Shown here: one piece after another, positions 19,072-29,922 of the stretch | How the letters are laid out: every line of letters begins with the position of its first letter | Numbering within the stretch: the first letter of the stretch is position 1 | Assembly: GCF_003574355.1 (NCBI RefSeq) | Contig: NZ_QWLB01000004.1 | Location: 45,381-109,380 of the forward strand | DNA: 64,000 nucleotides | Origin: Meiothermus granaticius NBRC 107808 | GTDB taxonomy: Bacteria; Deinococcota; Deinococci; Deinococcales; Thermaceae | Direction of reading: 5' to 3' | Notes under the pieces: model-generated | Databases searched by the model: none | What the model saw: the letters and a program-made list of their open reading frames with translations, nothing else | What the model was told of the DNA's origin: nothing | Position numbers and translations under genes: made by a program

Positions 19072-19800
19072 CTAGCGCCAGTTGGGGCCCCTCTGCCAGC
19101 CACCCACCGGATTACCGCCCATGCAACCAGGGCCCATCCCACCCATCTGCCCTTGGGCCATCTGACCTTGCACAGGCGCGTTCTGGAGGTTGGGCGCACC
19201 CAGCCCACGCCCGTTCATCTGGGCCCTCATCTGGGTTTCGACCTGGAGTTGGGCCTCTTGCATCTGGGCCGGGGTCAGGCTTCCACCCTGTTGGGCCGCG
19301 GCCTTGAAGAAGTTGAGGTGCGCCACCAGCGAGGCCCGCTTGAGATTCTCGAACACCCGGGTCAGATCGGGGTAGTTCTGCACCGCCGCCAGCAGCTTGT
19401 CGTACATGGCGGCATTGTCCACTTCGGTCTGGACTTCCTGCTCGGCAACGGTCACCAGGTTAGCCGGAAGGGTGATCTTGCCCAGGTAGGGGTTGGAAGT
19501 GGGATAGGCTACGCCGTATTTTTCCAGTTGCCGCTGCAAGGCCTGGATGTGTTGGGCCTCGGAGGCGCGGATGCTCACGTAGGGCTCGAGGGCCCCATAC
19601 TTCTGAATCACCGCGTCGTAGGTGGCATAGGCCGCGTACTCCCCTACCGGCCCGGTCAGGGCTTCCAGCAGCGCCTCTTTGGCCTGGTCGCTCAGGGTCA
19701 GGGTGGGGGTAATCGGGCTCGGGGATCCAAACCTCGGCTGGGCCAAACCAAGGGCCAGCGCACCGATGAGCAAAACACCTAGCATGATTTTCTTGGTCAT
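19072..19800 (-). CDS. Secreted ferritin-like DUF2202 protein with Met/Gly-rich tail
   Basis: The ATG at 19800 is preceded by AAAGGAG and gives 242 residues. An N-terminal signal sequence (MTKKIMLGVLLIGALALGLA) points to export. The body (residues 45-170) has the DUF2202 ferritin-like helical bundle with GEYAAYATYDAVI, RASEAQHIQALQ and a third/fourth helix set (EVDNAAMYDKLL, LVAHLNFF), giving spaced Glu and His residues fit for a di-metal site. The C-terminal 40 residues are rich in Met, Gly, Gln and Asn with one Cys, a composition seen in metal-binding tails. It neighbours a two-component system. Metal (iron or copper) handling is an inference. Confidence 0.8.
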   Translation of the reverse strand: MTKKIMLGVLLIGALALGLAQPRFGSPSPITPTLTLSDQAKEALLEALTGPVGEYAAYATYDAVIQKYGALEPYVSIRASEAQHIQALQRQLEKYGVAYPTSNPYLGKITLPANLVTVAEQEVQTEVDNAAMYDKLLAAVQNYPDLTRVFENLKRASLVAHLNFFKAAAQQGGSLTPAQMQEAQLQVETQMRAQMNGRGLGAPNLQNAPVQGQMAQGQMGGMGPGCMGGNPVGGWQRGPNWR

Positions 19801-19927
19801 AGGACTCAACTCCTTTCTAACCAAGAGAAGCCTAGGCCCTTTTGAATTGAGGCAGGGCTAAGGCTTTGTAAATTTTTGATATAGGGGTGGAAGGTCCGGG
19901 CTCCTCAGGCCCTGGGGCCAGAGAACC

Positions 19928-19968
19928 TCGGGCAGGTCCTCGTGGAGCAAACCCCTGAACCTGCCCGA
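19928..19968 (-). terminator. Hairpin downstream of pilC
   Basis: TCGGGCAGG at 19928-19936 pairs perfectly with CCTGCCCGA at 19960-19968 across a 23-nt loop. It lies just past the stop of pilC on the minus strand. There is no clear T-run, so termination may be Rho-aided or the element may stabilise the 3 prime end. Confidence 0.4.
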
Positions 19969-19998
19969 CACCACCCTAGCTAGGCCGGTGGACTGTCG

Positions 19999-21219
19999 TC
20001 ACTGCTGGGAGAGCGTCCCGATGATCTTGAACAGCGGGAGGAACATCCCTGCCACAATCAAGCCCACCACAAGCCCCAGGAAGATGATCATCAAGGGCTC
20101 AATGGCCGCGGTCAGGCTCGAGACCGCCTCGTCCACCTCGCGCTCATAAAAATCTGCGATTTTTTGCAGCATGGTGTCTAAGGCCCCAGTCTCCTCACCG
20201 ATGGCGATCATAGACCCCACCATGGGAGGAAAGATCTGGGGATAGGCCTGCAGCGTGGTATTAACCGGCTCGCCGGACTGAATGGCCACCTTGGTCTGGT
20301 CAAGAATGTCTTCCACGATGGAGTTGCCCGCGGTCCCCTTGGTGATATCGAGGGACTCGACGATATTGACCCCGCTGGTGATCAACAGGCCAAAAGTGCG
20401 GGAGAAGCGGGCCAGCGAACTCTTCTTAACCAAGTTGCCGAACACCGGCATCCGCAGTTTGAAGGCATCAATCACCCGCTTGCCCCGCTCGGTACGGTAA
20501 TAGGCCCGGTAGCCAAAGTATGCAGCGACCACTATGAGCACAATGACCAGGGTTCCGTGGCGCAGGAAGTCCGAGACCGAGATCAGGAATCGGGTAAGCA
20601 ACGGCAACTCAGAGCCCAGGCTGGTGAGAATTCCAGCAAACTGGGGAACGATGGTGGTCAGCAAAAAGTAGGTGACCAGTACCGCGAACACAAACACAAT
20701 GGCGGGATAGGTCAGGGCGGAGCGAATCTTACCCCTCAGCTCGAGGTCTTTCTCCAAAAAGTTGGCCAGCCGGTCCAAGATAGCATCGAGGGTACCCGAG
20801 GTTTCCCCGGCCTTGACCAGGTTGATGTATAGACGGTTAAACAGCTTGTGCTTGCTCAGGGCCTCACTAAAAGAGGCCCCACCCTCTACCTCGGTGCGCA
20901 CGTCTTTAATGATCTCCCGAAACTTCTTCTTCTCGGTTTGGCGCTCCAGAATGGCCAGTGCCTGAACAATCGGTAACCCGGCGTTGAGCATCGTAGCAAG
21001 CTGGCGGCTAAACACCGCCAGGTCTTTCAAGTTGGGCTGCGGGTCGAGGCCAGGGATTTTGATATCGGCCTGCAATCCCCGCCCAGGCTCCTTGATCTCT
21101 GCGACAAACAGGCCTTTTTCCCGCAGGTTACGGGCTAAACTGCGCACGTCGTCGGCTTCTGCCACGGCGGTGATCAGGCGGCCCTGCTTGTCCCGCGCCT
21201 TGTATTGAAAGGTGGCCAT
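19999..21219 (-). CDS. pilC: Type IV pilus inner-membrane platform protein PilC
   Basis: A 406-residue protein with the duplicated GspF/PilC domain (about residues 70-195 and 275-400), three membrane helices (near 170-195, 220-245 and 378-400), and family motifs FSRQLATMLNAGLPIVQAL, GETSGTLDAILDRLA and EETGALDTMLQKIADFYE. It forms the membrane platform that couples the PilB/PilT motors to pilin assembly; in Thermaceae the same machine supports twitching and DNA uptake. It stands alone here. A TATACT hexamer lies 9 bp upstream of the ATG, consistent with a very short or absent leader. Confidence 0.95.
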   Translation of the reverse strand: MATFQYKARDKQGRLITAVAEADDVRSLARNLREKGLFVAEIKEPGRGLQADIKIPGLDPQPNLKDLAVFSRQLATMLNAGLPIVQALAILERQTEKKKFREIIKDVRTEVEGGASFSEALSKHKLFNRLYINLVKAGETSGTLDAILDRLANFLEKDLELRGKIRSALTYPAIVFVFAVLVTYFLLTTIVPQFAGILTSLGSELPLLTRFLISVSDFLRHGTLVIVLIVVAAYFGYRAYYRTERGKRVIDAFKLRMPVFGNLVKKSSLARFSRTFGLLITSGVNIVESLDITKGTAGNSIVEDILDQTKVAIQSGEPVNTTLQAYPQIFPPMVGSMIAIGEETGALDTMLQKIADFYEREVDEAVSSLTAAIEPLMIIFLGLVVGLIVAGMFLPLFKIIGTLSQQ

Positions 21220-21282
21220 ACTGGCAATAGTATAGCCAGCGAATGGCGGCGGCTGGGTTATTTGCCCGCCCCATTCCTAAAC

Positions 21283-21807
21283 ATGGACATCGCTGGGCTC
21301 AAAGCACAACTTCTGGCCGTCTTGTTTGCAGCGGGAAAACCCCTGGGCTTAGGTGAGCTGCGCCCCCTGGGGGAACCGGAGCCCTTGATGCGGGCCATCG
21401 TCGCGCTGGAGAGCGATCTGGCCGACGGGAGCTTGGGGGTGCAGCTCGAGCGGGTTGCCGGAGGGTGGCGGTTGGTGGTGCATCCCCAGCATCTAGAGGC
21501 GGTAGGGGGGGTTCTGCGCCCCCAGCCCCCCCGGCTCTCCAAGGCAGCGCTGGAGGTGTTGGCCCTGCTGGCCTACCAGCAACCCCTAACCCGGGCTGAG
21601 CTCGAGGCCCTGCGAGGCAAGAGCGTGGAAGGGGTGCTGGACGGGCTCCTGGAGCGGGGAATTGTGCAGGTGGTAGGGGAAAAAGACGCGATTGGGCGGC
21701 CTCGCCTGTACGGAACCTCTCAGCGCTTTCTTGAGCTCTTCGGGCTCGAGAGCCTCGAGGATCTCCCCCCTTTGGGCGAGGGCCCCGTTCTCTTGCTGCG
21801 CGGCTAA
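21283..21807 (+). CDS. scpB: Segregation and condensation protein B
   Basis: The ATG at 21283 (MDIAGLKAQLLA) gives 174 residues; earlier in-frame starts overlap pilC. The product has the two winged-helix domains of ScpB: an N-terminal one (AQLLAVLFAAGKPLGLGEL) and a C-terminal one carrying LSKAALEVLALLAYQQPLTRAEL and the family motif GVLDGLLERGIV-x-VVGEKDAIGRPRLYGTS. ScpB binds ScpA and Smc to form the bacterial condensin that organises chromosomes. scpA and smc are not in the window. Confidence 0.94.
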   Translation: MDIAGLKAQLLAVLFAAGKPLGLGELRPLGEPEPLMRAIVALESDLADGSLGVQLERVAGGWRLVVHPQHLEAVGGVLRPQPPRLSKAALEVLALLAYQQPLTRAELEALRGKSVEGVLDGLLERGIVQVVGEKDAIGRPRLYGTSQRFLELFGLESLEDLPPLGEGPVLLLRG

Positions 21808-21953
21808 AGGCCCCGCGCATGGTGAGCTGAAGCCCCCTCCTGGGGGAGCCAATGCCCTAAATTTTTGGGGGCAAAATCGGTAAGATGTTCCCCAATTTGG
21901 ATCGGGTTTCCATTTGGGTTGAATGTGGGGTAAGTTAAGGCAGCGAGGAAAGC

Positions 21954-22706
21954 ATGGTGGAAGCGTTGAAGACCCGGGTGGAGGATGGGCGGCGAATTGA
22001 ACTGTTAGGACTGCCCTTGGACTTGGTCACGCTGGAGGAAAGCCTCGAGCGCATCGCCCTGATGATGAATCAACCGGGCACCCATCAGGTGGTCACCCTC
22101 AACCCTGAGGCCATCATCCGGTGTCAAGATCACCCCGACTTACCCAGGGCCATCCGTGAAGCAGAGCTGGTGGTTGCAGACGGGGTGGGCATCCTCTGGG
22201 CGGTTTCCCAGCTCACCCCCTATACCGTGCCCGAACGGGTGGCTGGGGCCGATCTGGTCCCTGCCCTGTTCCAGCACTTCGGTTCCAAGCTGCGGGTTTA
22301 CTTCCTGGGGGCCAGGCCGGGGATCGCCGAAAAGGCTGCCGAACGCTCCCGGCACAAGTACGGAATCCAGGTGGTCGGGGTTCACGATGGGTATTTTCAA
22401 GACGAGGCCGCCGTGGTTGCGGGGGTTCGTCAGGCCCAGCCCGACCTGCTCCTGGTGGGGATGGGGGAACGCCAGGACACCTTTATCCATCGGAACAAAG
22501 CCGCGCTGGGGGCCAAGGTCGCTATCGGGGTGGGGGGAATGTTGGACGTGCTGTCCGGCGAGGTCAAGCGGGTCCATCCCATCGCGCAAAAACTCAAGAT
22601 TGAATGGCTGTTGCGGGTGGCTCTGGATCGCAAACGCTGGAATCGGGCCCCGCGGCTGTGGAAGTTTGTTCAGCTCGTCCGCAGCAAGCGCCGACAGGGC
22701 CATTAG
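21954..22706 (+). CDS. WecG/TagA/CpsF-family glycosyltransferase
   Basis: A 250-residue GT26 family enzyme with HQVVTLNPEAIIRCQDHPDL near residues 43-62 and LVVADGVGILWA near 71-82 (the catalytic Asp region), YFLGARPGIAEKAA near 116-129, and DLLLVGMGERQDTFIHRN near 163-180. GT26 enzymes transfer ManNAc or ManNAcA to lipid-linked GlcNAc for surface polysaccharide or teichoic-acid linkage at the membrane face. The acceptor here is unknown, probably a cell-envelope glycan. It is a single gene without obvious polysaccharide partners. Confidence 0.9.
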   Translation: MVEALKTRVEDGRRIELLGLPLDLVTLEESLERIALMMNQPGTHQVVTLNPEAIIRCQDHPDLPRAIREAELVVADGVGILWAVSQLTPYTVPERVAGADLVPALFQHFGSKLRVYFLGARPGIAEKAAERSRHKYGIQVVGVHDGYFQDEAAVVAGVRQAQPDLLLVGMGERQDTFIHRNKAALGAKVAIGVGGMLDVLSGEVKRVHPIAQKLKIEWLLRVALDRKRWNRAPRLWKFVQLVRSKRRQGH

Positions 22707-22714
22707 GCCTGCCC

Positions 22715-23677
22715 CTACTCTTCTATTCGTCCGTGAGCCGCAGAGCGCAGGAGGTTTTCTAGCTCTGCCCTCGTATGGATCTGCTTGAGCCCGGGGTGCA
22801 GCTCCGGGTTGGCCGGGAAGTACCGGTAGAGCACCTTGCGAAGCTGGCGGAGGCCATGAAACTCGCCGTACCACTGCACATTTAGCTCGGCGTGGCGCAG
22901 CGCGGTCTGTATGCGTTCCGGGAGGGACGGGGCCGGCGCCCCGGAGGCAATTTGGCGAAAAATCCAGGGGTTGCCCACCGCTCCCCGGCCAATCATCACC
23001 CCGGCCACCCCGGTCTGGAGGCGCGAGTGGAACTGCTCAGGGGTGGTCACGTCGCCCGAGCCCAGCACCGGCACCCGCACGGCCTCCGCCACCCGGCCGA
23101 TGGCCTCCCAGTTGGCCTGGCCCTCGTAGCGTTGGCGGCTGGTGCGGCCATGCACGGTGAGGAGGGCCACCCCGGCGGCTTCCAGGCCCAGGGCAATCTC
23201 CAGGCTTTGGTCCTGATCCCAGCCCAGGCGAATCTTGGCGCTGACCTCGAGGCTCGTCCCCTGCCGCATGGCCCGCACCAGGGCATAGGCCCGCTCGGGG
23301 GTCAGGAGCAAACAGGCCCCACCCCGCCCGGCCAGCTTGGGCGCCGGGCAGCCCATGTTCAGGTCTATCGCCACCGGCGAAAAAAGCGCCTCGGCTTTGG
23401 CGGCAGCCTCGCACAGCACCTCGGGGTCGTCGCCAAAGAGCTGCACCACCAGGTTGGGCTCCCCTGGATACGGTGCGCCCAGCTCGGTGGATTTGCGCTC
23501 CCCGGCCAGCAAGCCCCGGGCCAGCACCATCTCGCTCACCGTCCAGGCCGCCCCGTGCTCCAGCGCCAGCCTGCGAAAGGGGGCATCGGTGTAGCCCGCC
23601 ATGGGGGCCAGCACGGCCCGGGGGCTCTTAAGGTGCTCTCGGTAAAAGCCGGTTTTGGGCGTTGCTGTCGCGGTCAC
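22715..23677 (-). CDS. dus: tRNA-dihydrouridine synthase
   Basis: A 320-residue FMN enzyme with a TIM barrel and C-terminal helical tRNA-binding domain. Recognisable are [14 protein letters not shown] near residues 20-33, the catalytic cysteine in [21 protein letters not shown] near 107-127, [14 protein letters not shown] near 173-186, and [13 protein letters not shown] near 225-237. It reduces uridines in tRNA D-loops using NADPH. T. thermophilus Dus makes D20 and D20a; the same activity is likely here. It converges on the WecG-type gene with 8 bp between. Confidence 0.94.
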   Translation of the reverse strand: MTATATPKTGFYREHLKSPRAVLAPMAGYTDAPFRRLALEHGAAWTVSEMVLARGLLAGERKSTELGAPYPGEPNLVVQLFGDDPEVLCEAAAKAEALFSPVAIDLNMGCPAPKLAGRGGACLLLTPERAYALVRAMRQGTSLEVSAKIRLGWDQDQSLEIALGLEAAGVALLTVHGRTSRQRYEGQANWEAIGRVAEAVRVPVLGSGDVTTPEQFHSRLQTGVAGVMIGRGAVGNPWIFRQIASGAPAPSLPERIQTALRHAELNVQWYGEFHGLRQLRKVLYRYFPANPELHPGLKQIHTRAELENLLRSAAHGRIEE

Positions 23678-23702
23678 AACCTCTAAAGTTTAAGGGATAG
23701 CT

Positions 23703-25223
23703 CTATTCCAGGGTACCCACCGCTTGCTCGGCTACCCTGACCAGTTCCCCGGTGCGAATCAGCTCGCACAGGCGCAACAGCTCGGGCTTCAGGTAGCGGT
23801 CGCGGTCCAGGTGGGGAATCTCCCGGCGGATGCGCCGCCAGACCGCCTCCACGCCCCGGCCGGGGCGCAAGGGGGCGTGGAAATCGAGGGCCTGGGCCGC
23901 CGAGGCCAGCTCGATGGCCAGCACCCAGAGGGTGTTCTCGAAAATGCTGCGGGCCTTGCGAGCCCCGATGGTGCCCATGGAAACATGGTCTTCCTGGTTG
24001 GCGCTGGTGGGGATGGAGTCCACCGAGGCCGGGTGTGCCAGCACCTTGTTCTCGCTCACCAGGGCGGCGGCGGTGTACTGGCTGATCATCAGCCCGGAGT
24101 TCAGGCCGCTACCCTCGGCCAGAAAAGCCGGTAGGCCCGAGAGGGCGGGGTTGAGCATCTGTTCGATGCGGCGCTCGGCGATGTTGGCCAGCTCGGCCAG
24201 GGCGATACCGGCGTAGTCGGCGGCCAGGGCCAGGGGCTGGCCGTGGAAGTTGCCCGCCGAGAGGGTGCGCCCTTCGTCGGGCAGCACCAGGGGATTGTCG
24301 GTCACGCTCTGCATCTCCCGCCGTACCACCTCGAGCACGTGTGCAAGGGCGTCGCGGCTGGCCCCGTGTACCTGGGGGGCGGCCCGCAGGCTATAGGCGT
24401 CCTGAATCTTGTCGCAGTCTACGTGTGAGCGCATGATTTCGGAATCCTGCAATAGCTTGCGGACGTTGGCGCTGGTGGCGGCCATGCCGGGGTGGGGGCG
24501 CAGCCGGGCCACGGCCTCGTCGAAGGGGCGGTGGCTCCCCTTGAGGGCCTCCACGCTCATGGCCACGGCGATATCGGCGGTTTTGAGCAGTACCTCGGCG
24601 TCCAGGAGCAAGAGGGCCAGCAGGGCGGTCATGGCCTGGGTGCCGTTGATCAGGGCCAGGCCCTCTTTGGCCTGGAGCACGAGGGCCTCCACCCCATAGG
24701 CCCGCAGCACCTCGCCCATAGGCTGCACCCGGCCCTGGTGCAGCACCTCGCCCTCGCCAATCAGCGGCAGGCACATATGGGCCAGGGGGGCCAGGTCGCC
24801 CGAGGCCCCCACCGAACCCTGCGAGGGCACCAGCGGGAGGATGTCCTGGTTCAAAAACCACAAAAGCCGCTCCACCACCTCCACCCGCACCCCGGAGTAG
24901 CCCAGGGCCAGGCTCTGGGCCCGCAACAGCAGCATGCCCCGCACCACTTCGGCGGGGAACGGCTCCCCCACCCCAATGGCGTGCGAGAGCAGCAGGTTGC
25001 GCTGCAATAGCTGCAAGTCCTGGGGGGCAATCCGCACCGAGGCCAGCTTGCCAAAGCCGGTGTTGAGGCCGTAGACCGGGGCCTCCTGGCCCACCAGCTC
25101 CTCCACAAAGGCCCGGCAGCGTGCCAGGCGCACCCTGGCGGCCTGGCTCAGGCTCACCGGCGCCTGCGCCCGCACCACCCGGCCAAAATCCGCCAGAGTC
25201 AGTTCCCGATCGAGTTCCAGCAT
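23703..25223 (-). CDS. hutH: Histidine ammonia-lyase
   Basis: A 506-residue lyase of normal length. The MIO cofactor arises from the Ala-Ser-Gly in [12 protein letters not shown] near residues 141-152. Other family segments are [15 protein letters not shown] near 50-64, [20 protein letters not shown] near 276-295, [15 protein letters not shown] near 328 and [18 protein letters not shown] near 408. It converts histidine to urocanate plus ammonia, the first step of histidine degradation. It is transcribed away from hutC-hutU-hutI, and its 5 prime region holds two hairpin-forming direct repeats. Confidence 0.96.
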   Translation of the reverse strand: MLELDRELTLADFGRVVRAQAPVSLSQAARVRLARCRAFVEELVGQEAPVYGLNTGFGKLASVRIAPQDLQLLQRNLLLSHAIGVGEPFPAEVVRGMLLLRAQSLALGYSGVRVEVVERLLWFLNQDILPLVPSQGSVGASGDLAPLAHMCLPLIGEGEVLHQGRVQPMGEVLRAYGVEALVLQAKEGLALINGTQAMTALLALLLLDAEVLLKTADIAVAMSVEALKGSHRPFDEAVARLRPHPGMAATSANVRKLLQDSEIMRSHVDCDKIQDAYSLRAAPQVHGASRDALAHVLEVVRREMQSVTDNPLVLPDEGRTLSAGNFHGQPLALAADYAGIALAELANIAERRIEQMLNPALSGLPAFLAEGSGLNSGLMISQYTAAALVSENKVLAHPASVDSIPTSANQEDHVSMGTIGARKARSIFENTLWVLAIELASAAQALDFHAPLRPGRGVEAVWRRIRREIPHLDRDRYLKPELLRLCELIRTGELVRVAEQAVGTLE

Positions 25224-25230
25224 GTGTGCC

Positions 25231-25316
25231 TCACTTGAGTACCGGCATCGCCGGGGGCCGATGGCCCTTCACTTGAGTACCGGCGTTCGCCGGGGGCCTA
25301 GCAGCCCTTCACTTGA
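25231..25316. repeat. Two tandem 38-40 bp hairpin-forming repeats upstream of hutH
   Basis: Units at 25231-25268 and 25269-25308 share TCACTTGAGTACCGGC at the start, CGCCGGGGGCC in the middle and CCCT at the end, and a third copy begins at 25309 (TCACTTGA) before diverging. Each unit contains a small stem (CCGGC-ATC-GCCGG; CCGGCG-TT-CGCCGG). On the minus strand they would form the 5 prime untranslated region of hutH. Function unknown. Confidence 0.7.
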
Positions 25317-25345
25317 CCTAAGCCCGGCTTAGGTTGTATATACAA
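25313..25345 (+). promoter_or_regulatory. hutC promoter overlapped by two palindromes, including a HutC-type operator
   Basis: A -35 TTGACC (25313-25318) and a -10 TATATA (25337-25342) are 18 bp apart and point toward hutC. The -10 sits inside the perfect 12-bp palindrome TTGTATATACAA (25334-25345), very like the TGTA-N2-TACA site known for HutC of the GntR family. The spacer is filled by a second perfect palindrome, CCTAAGCC-C-GGCTTAGG (25317-25333). HutC autorepression of hutC-hutU-hutI, relieved by urocanate, is the likely outcome; whether hutH on the other strand is also controlled is open. Confidence 0.75.
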
Positions 25346-25360
25346 GCTAGAGGATAAACC

Positions 25361-26052
25361 GTGAAATACCTGCGCGTCAAGGAAGCCGTCTTGCAGGAGC
25401 TGGGCAAGGCCACCCCCGGGTTTCCCCTTTCGGAAAACAGCCTGGCCCGGCGCTTCGGGGTGAGCCGCATGACCGCCCGCAGGGCCTTACAGGAGCTGCA
25501 GCAGGAGGGCTACCTCTCGAGGCGGCAGGGCAAGGGGAGCTTTCCCACCGAGCGGCGCTTCAGCCAGGGCTTTCTGCGGGTGCGCCCCTTCTACGAGTTC
25601 GCCCGCGCCCAGGGGGCTACCCCTAGAACCCAGGTGCTAGCCGCCGAACTGCGCCCCACCCCGCCGGAGGTAGGCCAGAAGCTGGGGGTGCCCGAGGCCC
25701 TGTATGTAGAGCGGCTGCGCTTCCTGGACGACGAGCCGGTGCAGCGCGAGGTGCGCTACCTGCACCCGGCGCACTGCCAGGATCTGCTACGGCACGACCT
25801 GACCCGTGAATCCATCCATGACCTACTGGTTCACACCCTGGGCCTGCCCCTCACCAGGGTCTGGCAGCGACTGGAGGCGGTGGCCCTGCCCGACCCCCTG
25901 GCTACCCTGCTGGAGCAACTCCCCAATGCCCCGGCGCTGCGCCTCGAGCGCCTCACCTACACCTTTGAAACCCCCATCACCTGGGTGGAGTACCTGATGC
26001 GGGCCGACCGCTACTACCTCGAGGACACCTTCATACCCCAAGGAGAACGACC

Positions 26053-26056
<4 letters not shown>
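25361..26056 (+). CDS. hutC: GntR/HutC-family transcriptional repressor of the hut genes
   Basis: The start is a GTG at 25361. The 231-residue product has an N-terminal winged helix (residues 1-70: [34 protein letters not shown]) and a C-terminal UTRA effector domain (about 85-225). HutC proteins bind urocanate through the UTRA domain and release DNA. It is first in the hutC-hutU-hutI operon, overlapping hutU by 4 bp (ATGA). The palindromic promoter immediately upstream fits autorepression. Wider GntR roles cannot be excluded, but context makes HutC very likely. Confidence 0.92.
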
Positions 26057-27702
<1,646 letters not shown>

Positions 27703-27787
27703 TCCCTCCCCCCTAGCAGAGGTGAGCCGAAGGTGAATGCCATTGACATGGCCTCGTGCACGTTTACGAGTTCCGCGAACTCGACCC

Positions 27788-27820
27788 CTCACCCCAACCC
27801 TCTCCCACAAGGGGAGAGGG
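27788..27820. repeat. Intergenic palindrome CCCTCTCCC-ACAAG-GGGAGAGGG
   Basis: Perfect 9-bp arms at 27798-27806 and 27812-27820 are preceded by CCCTCACCCCAA. This CTCACCCCAACCCTCTCCC...GGGAGAGGG form recurs as a dispersed intergenic palindrome in many unrelated high-GC bacteria. It sits between hutU and hutI, 13 bp before the hutI ATG, and could attenuate hutI or stabilise the hutU message. Confidence 0.6.
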
Positions 27821-27833
27821 AACTAAGGGCACT

Positions 27834-29024
27834 ATGAATCAAGTCTTTGTCGGGATATCTGAGCTGTACACGCCCCAGAATAGGCTCGAGCGTGCTGCTT
27901 TCGCCGTCCAGGATGGGCGTTTTGTCTGGGTGGGGGCCGAGGCCGAACTGCCGGAGGCCTATCACCTCTGGCCCCGCACCGACTTGGGCGGGCATGGGGT
28001 GCTGCCAGGCCTGGTGGACGCCCACACGCATCTGGTTTATGGCGGTGACCGGCTGGGCGAGTACCTGCAACGCGCCAGGGGCGAAAGCTACGAGGCCATT
28101 CTGGCTGCGGGGGGCGGGATTTATTCAACGGTGCGGGCCACCGATGCCGCTTCGGAAGATGAATTGTACGAGTGGGCGCAAGCTCGAGCCCAAATCTTCC
28201 TGACCCAAGGGGTAACCGCCATAGAAATCAAGAGTGGCTACGGCCTCCTTCCCGAGGCCGAACTCAAGATGCTGCGGGTCATCCGGCGGCTCGAGGAACA
28301 CCTACCGCAGCATGTGTTCGCCACGCTCCTGGCACACGTGATCCCCAAAGGCTGGGAGCGGGAAAAGTACGTGGAGATGTTTTGTCAGGAACTCATCCCC
28401 GAAGTAGCCAAAACCGGGCTGGCCGAGGCGGTGGACGTGTTCTGCGATGAGGGCGCATTCACCCTGGACGAAACCCGGCGAATCCTGGAGGCGGCCCTTT
28501 CGCATAACCTTCGGATCAAACTCCACGCCGAACAGATCGCCCACACCGGAGCCACCCGGCTGGCGGCGGCGCTGGGCGCACTCTCGGCGGATCACCTCGA
28601 GCAAACCACCCCCGCCGACTGGGAAGCCCTGGCCCAAAGCGGCACGGTGGGCACGGTACTCCCCGGCGCGGCGGTCATCCTGCGCAAGCCCTTCCCCAAT
28701 GCCCGGGCCATGTGGGATGCGGGCGTGAGGGTGGCCATTGCCACCGACCACAACCCCGGCAGCAGTCCGCTGTATAGCCCCTGGCTGGGCATGCAACTGA
28801 CCGCGTCCCTCGGGCGGCTTTCCCTCGAGGAAGCCTTGCTGGCCCATACCGAAAACGCAGCCCTGGCCCTGGGGCGGGCCGATTTGGGGAAGATTGAGCC
28901 CGGAGCCCGGGCCGACTTTGTGGTGGTGGACTCCCCCCATGCCCTCATGCCGCTATACCATTGGGGCCATACCCCAATTCACGCGGTCTATGTGGGCGGC
29001 AGACCGGTTTTTCCTACCGGCTGA
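27834..29024 (+). CDS. hutI: Imidazolonepropionase
   Basis: The ATG at 27834 (MNQVFVGISELYTPQN) yields 396 residues, matching HutI; longer in-frame starts run through the palindrome. The amidohydrolase metal motif is DAHTHLVYGGDR near residues 62-73, with YEAILAAGGGIYSTV, EIKSGYGL near 131-138, KLHAEQIAHTGATRLAA near 227-243 and a late ATDHNPGSSP containing the catalytic Asp. It opens the imidazolone ring to give N-formimino-L-glutamate. No hutF or hutG for the next step is present in the window, so that gene must lie elsewhere. Confidence 0.96.
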   Translation: MNQVFVGISELYTPQNRLERAAFAVQDGRFVWVGAEAELPEAYHLWPRTDLGGHGVLPGLVDAHTHLVYGGDRLGEYLQRARGESYEAILAAGGGIYSTVRATDAASEDELYEWAQARAQIFLTQGVTAIEIKSGYGLLPEAELKMLRVIRRLEEHLPQHVFATLLAHVIPKGWEREKYVEMFCQELIPEVAKTGLAEAVDVFCDEGAFTLDETRRILEAALSHNLRIKLHAEQIAHTGATRLAAALGALSADHLEQTTPADWEALAQSGTVGTVLPGAAVILRKPFPNARAMWDAGVRVAIATDHNPGSSPLYSPWLGMQLTASLGRLSLEEALLAHTENAALALGRADLGKIEPGARADFVVVDSPHALMPLYHWGHTPIHAVYVGGRPVFPTG

Positions 29025-29058
29025 GGGCCCTGGTTCCTCTGGTACACTCACTTTGGCC

Positions 29059-29844
29059 GTGAGCACAGTACAGGTTCGAGATACTTTTGTAGAGGTTCCA
29101 GGCGGCCTGGTCTTTGTGCGGCAGTGGGCTACGGGCCAGCCCCAAAAGGCCCCCCTGGTGCTGCTGCACGACTCCCTGGGGTCGGTGGAGCTCTGGCGCG
29201 GGTTTCCGGCGGCCCTGACCCAGGCCACCGGACGCACGGTGTGGGCCTATGACCGCCTGGGTTTTGGACGGTCCTCGCCCCGAACCGAACCGCCTTCGCT
29301 GGACTTTATCCTCGAGGAGGCCCAGACCTACTTCCCCGCCATCGCCGCGAGGCTCGAGCTAGACCCGTACATCCTCTTTGGGCACAGCGTAGGGGGCGCC
29401 ATGGCCCTGTGCATCGCCGCCCATCAGCCCGGTCGCTGCCGCGCTGTGATTACCGAGTCGGCCCAGGCCTTTGTGGAAGAGCGCACCCTCGAGGGCATCC
29501 GGGCCGCCCAGCAGGGCTTCCAGAACCCCGCCCAGTTCGCCCGCCTCACCCGCTGGCACGGCGAAAAAGCCCGCTGGGTGCTGGAAGCCTGGACAGGCGT
29601 TTGGCTCTCGCCCGCGTTTCGGGGCTGGACGCTAGACCCCTGTTTGCAGGCGGTTCACTGCCCCGTGCTGGCCCTGCACGGCGACCGCGACAAGTATGGC
29701 TCGGTGGCCTTCCCAGAGCGCATCGTACAGGGGGTGCAGGGCCCCGCCCGCCTGGAAGTGCTGCATGAGTGCGGCCACGTACCCCACCGGGAAAAGGAGC
29801 CCCTGGTGCTGGGGCTGGTGGGGGATTTCCTGCGAAACAAATAG
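29059..29844 (+). CDS. Alpha/beta-hydrolase
   Basis: A GTG at 29059 gives a 261-residue hydrolase. The oxyanion region LLHDSLGSVELW replaces the usual HG with HD near residues 38-48, the nucleophile elbow is FGHSVGGAMAL with Ser near residue 112, the acid is LALHGDRDKYG near 207 and the His is in HECGHVPHREK near 240. The substrate is not evident. It follows hutI by 34 bp, with a TACACT hexamer 10 bp before the start, so it may have its own promoter and need not belong to the hut pathway. Confidence 0.85.
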   Translation: MSTVQVRDTFVEVPGGLVFVRQWATGQPQKAPLVLLHDSLGSVELWRGFPAALTQATGRTVWAYDRLGFGRSSPRTEPPSLDFILEEAQTYFPAIAARLELDPYILFGHSVGGAMALCIAAHQPGRCRAVITESAQAFVEERTLEGIRAAQQGFQNPAQFARLTRWHGEKARWVLEAWTGVWLSPAFRGWTLDPCLQAVHCPVLALHGDRDKYGSVAFPERIVQGVQGPARLEVLHECGHVPHREKEPLVLGLVGDFLRNK

Positions 29845-29922
29845 CGCACTTCACAGACCCTGCCGTCCATCCAGGCGGGCACTATGGTGTCCAGGACAAG
29901 GTCTTTTTGAGGGAGGAGCGCT

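Noticed and set aside
21828..21850. CCCCC-TCCT-GGGGG hairpin after scpB as a terminator
   Set aside because: Short stem and no adjacent T-run; too weak to list as a feature.
25231..25316. CRISPR-like array
   Set aside because: Only two contiguous units without spacers and no cas genes.
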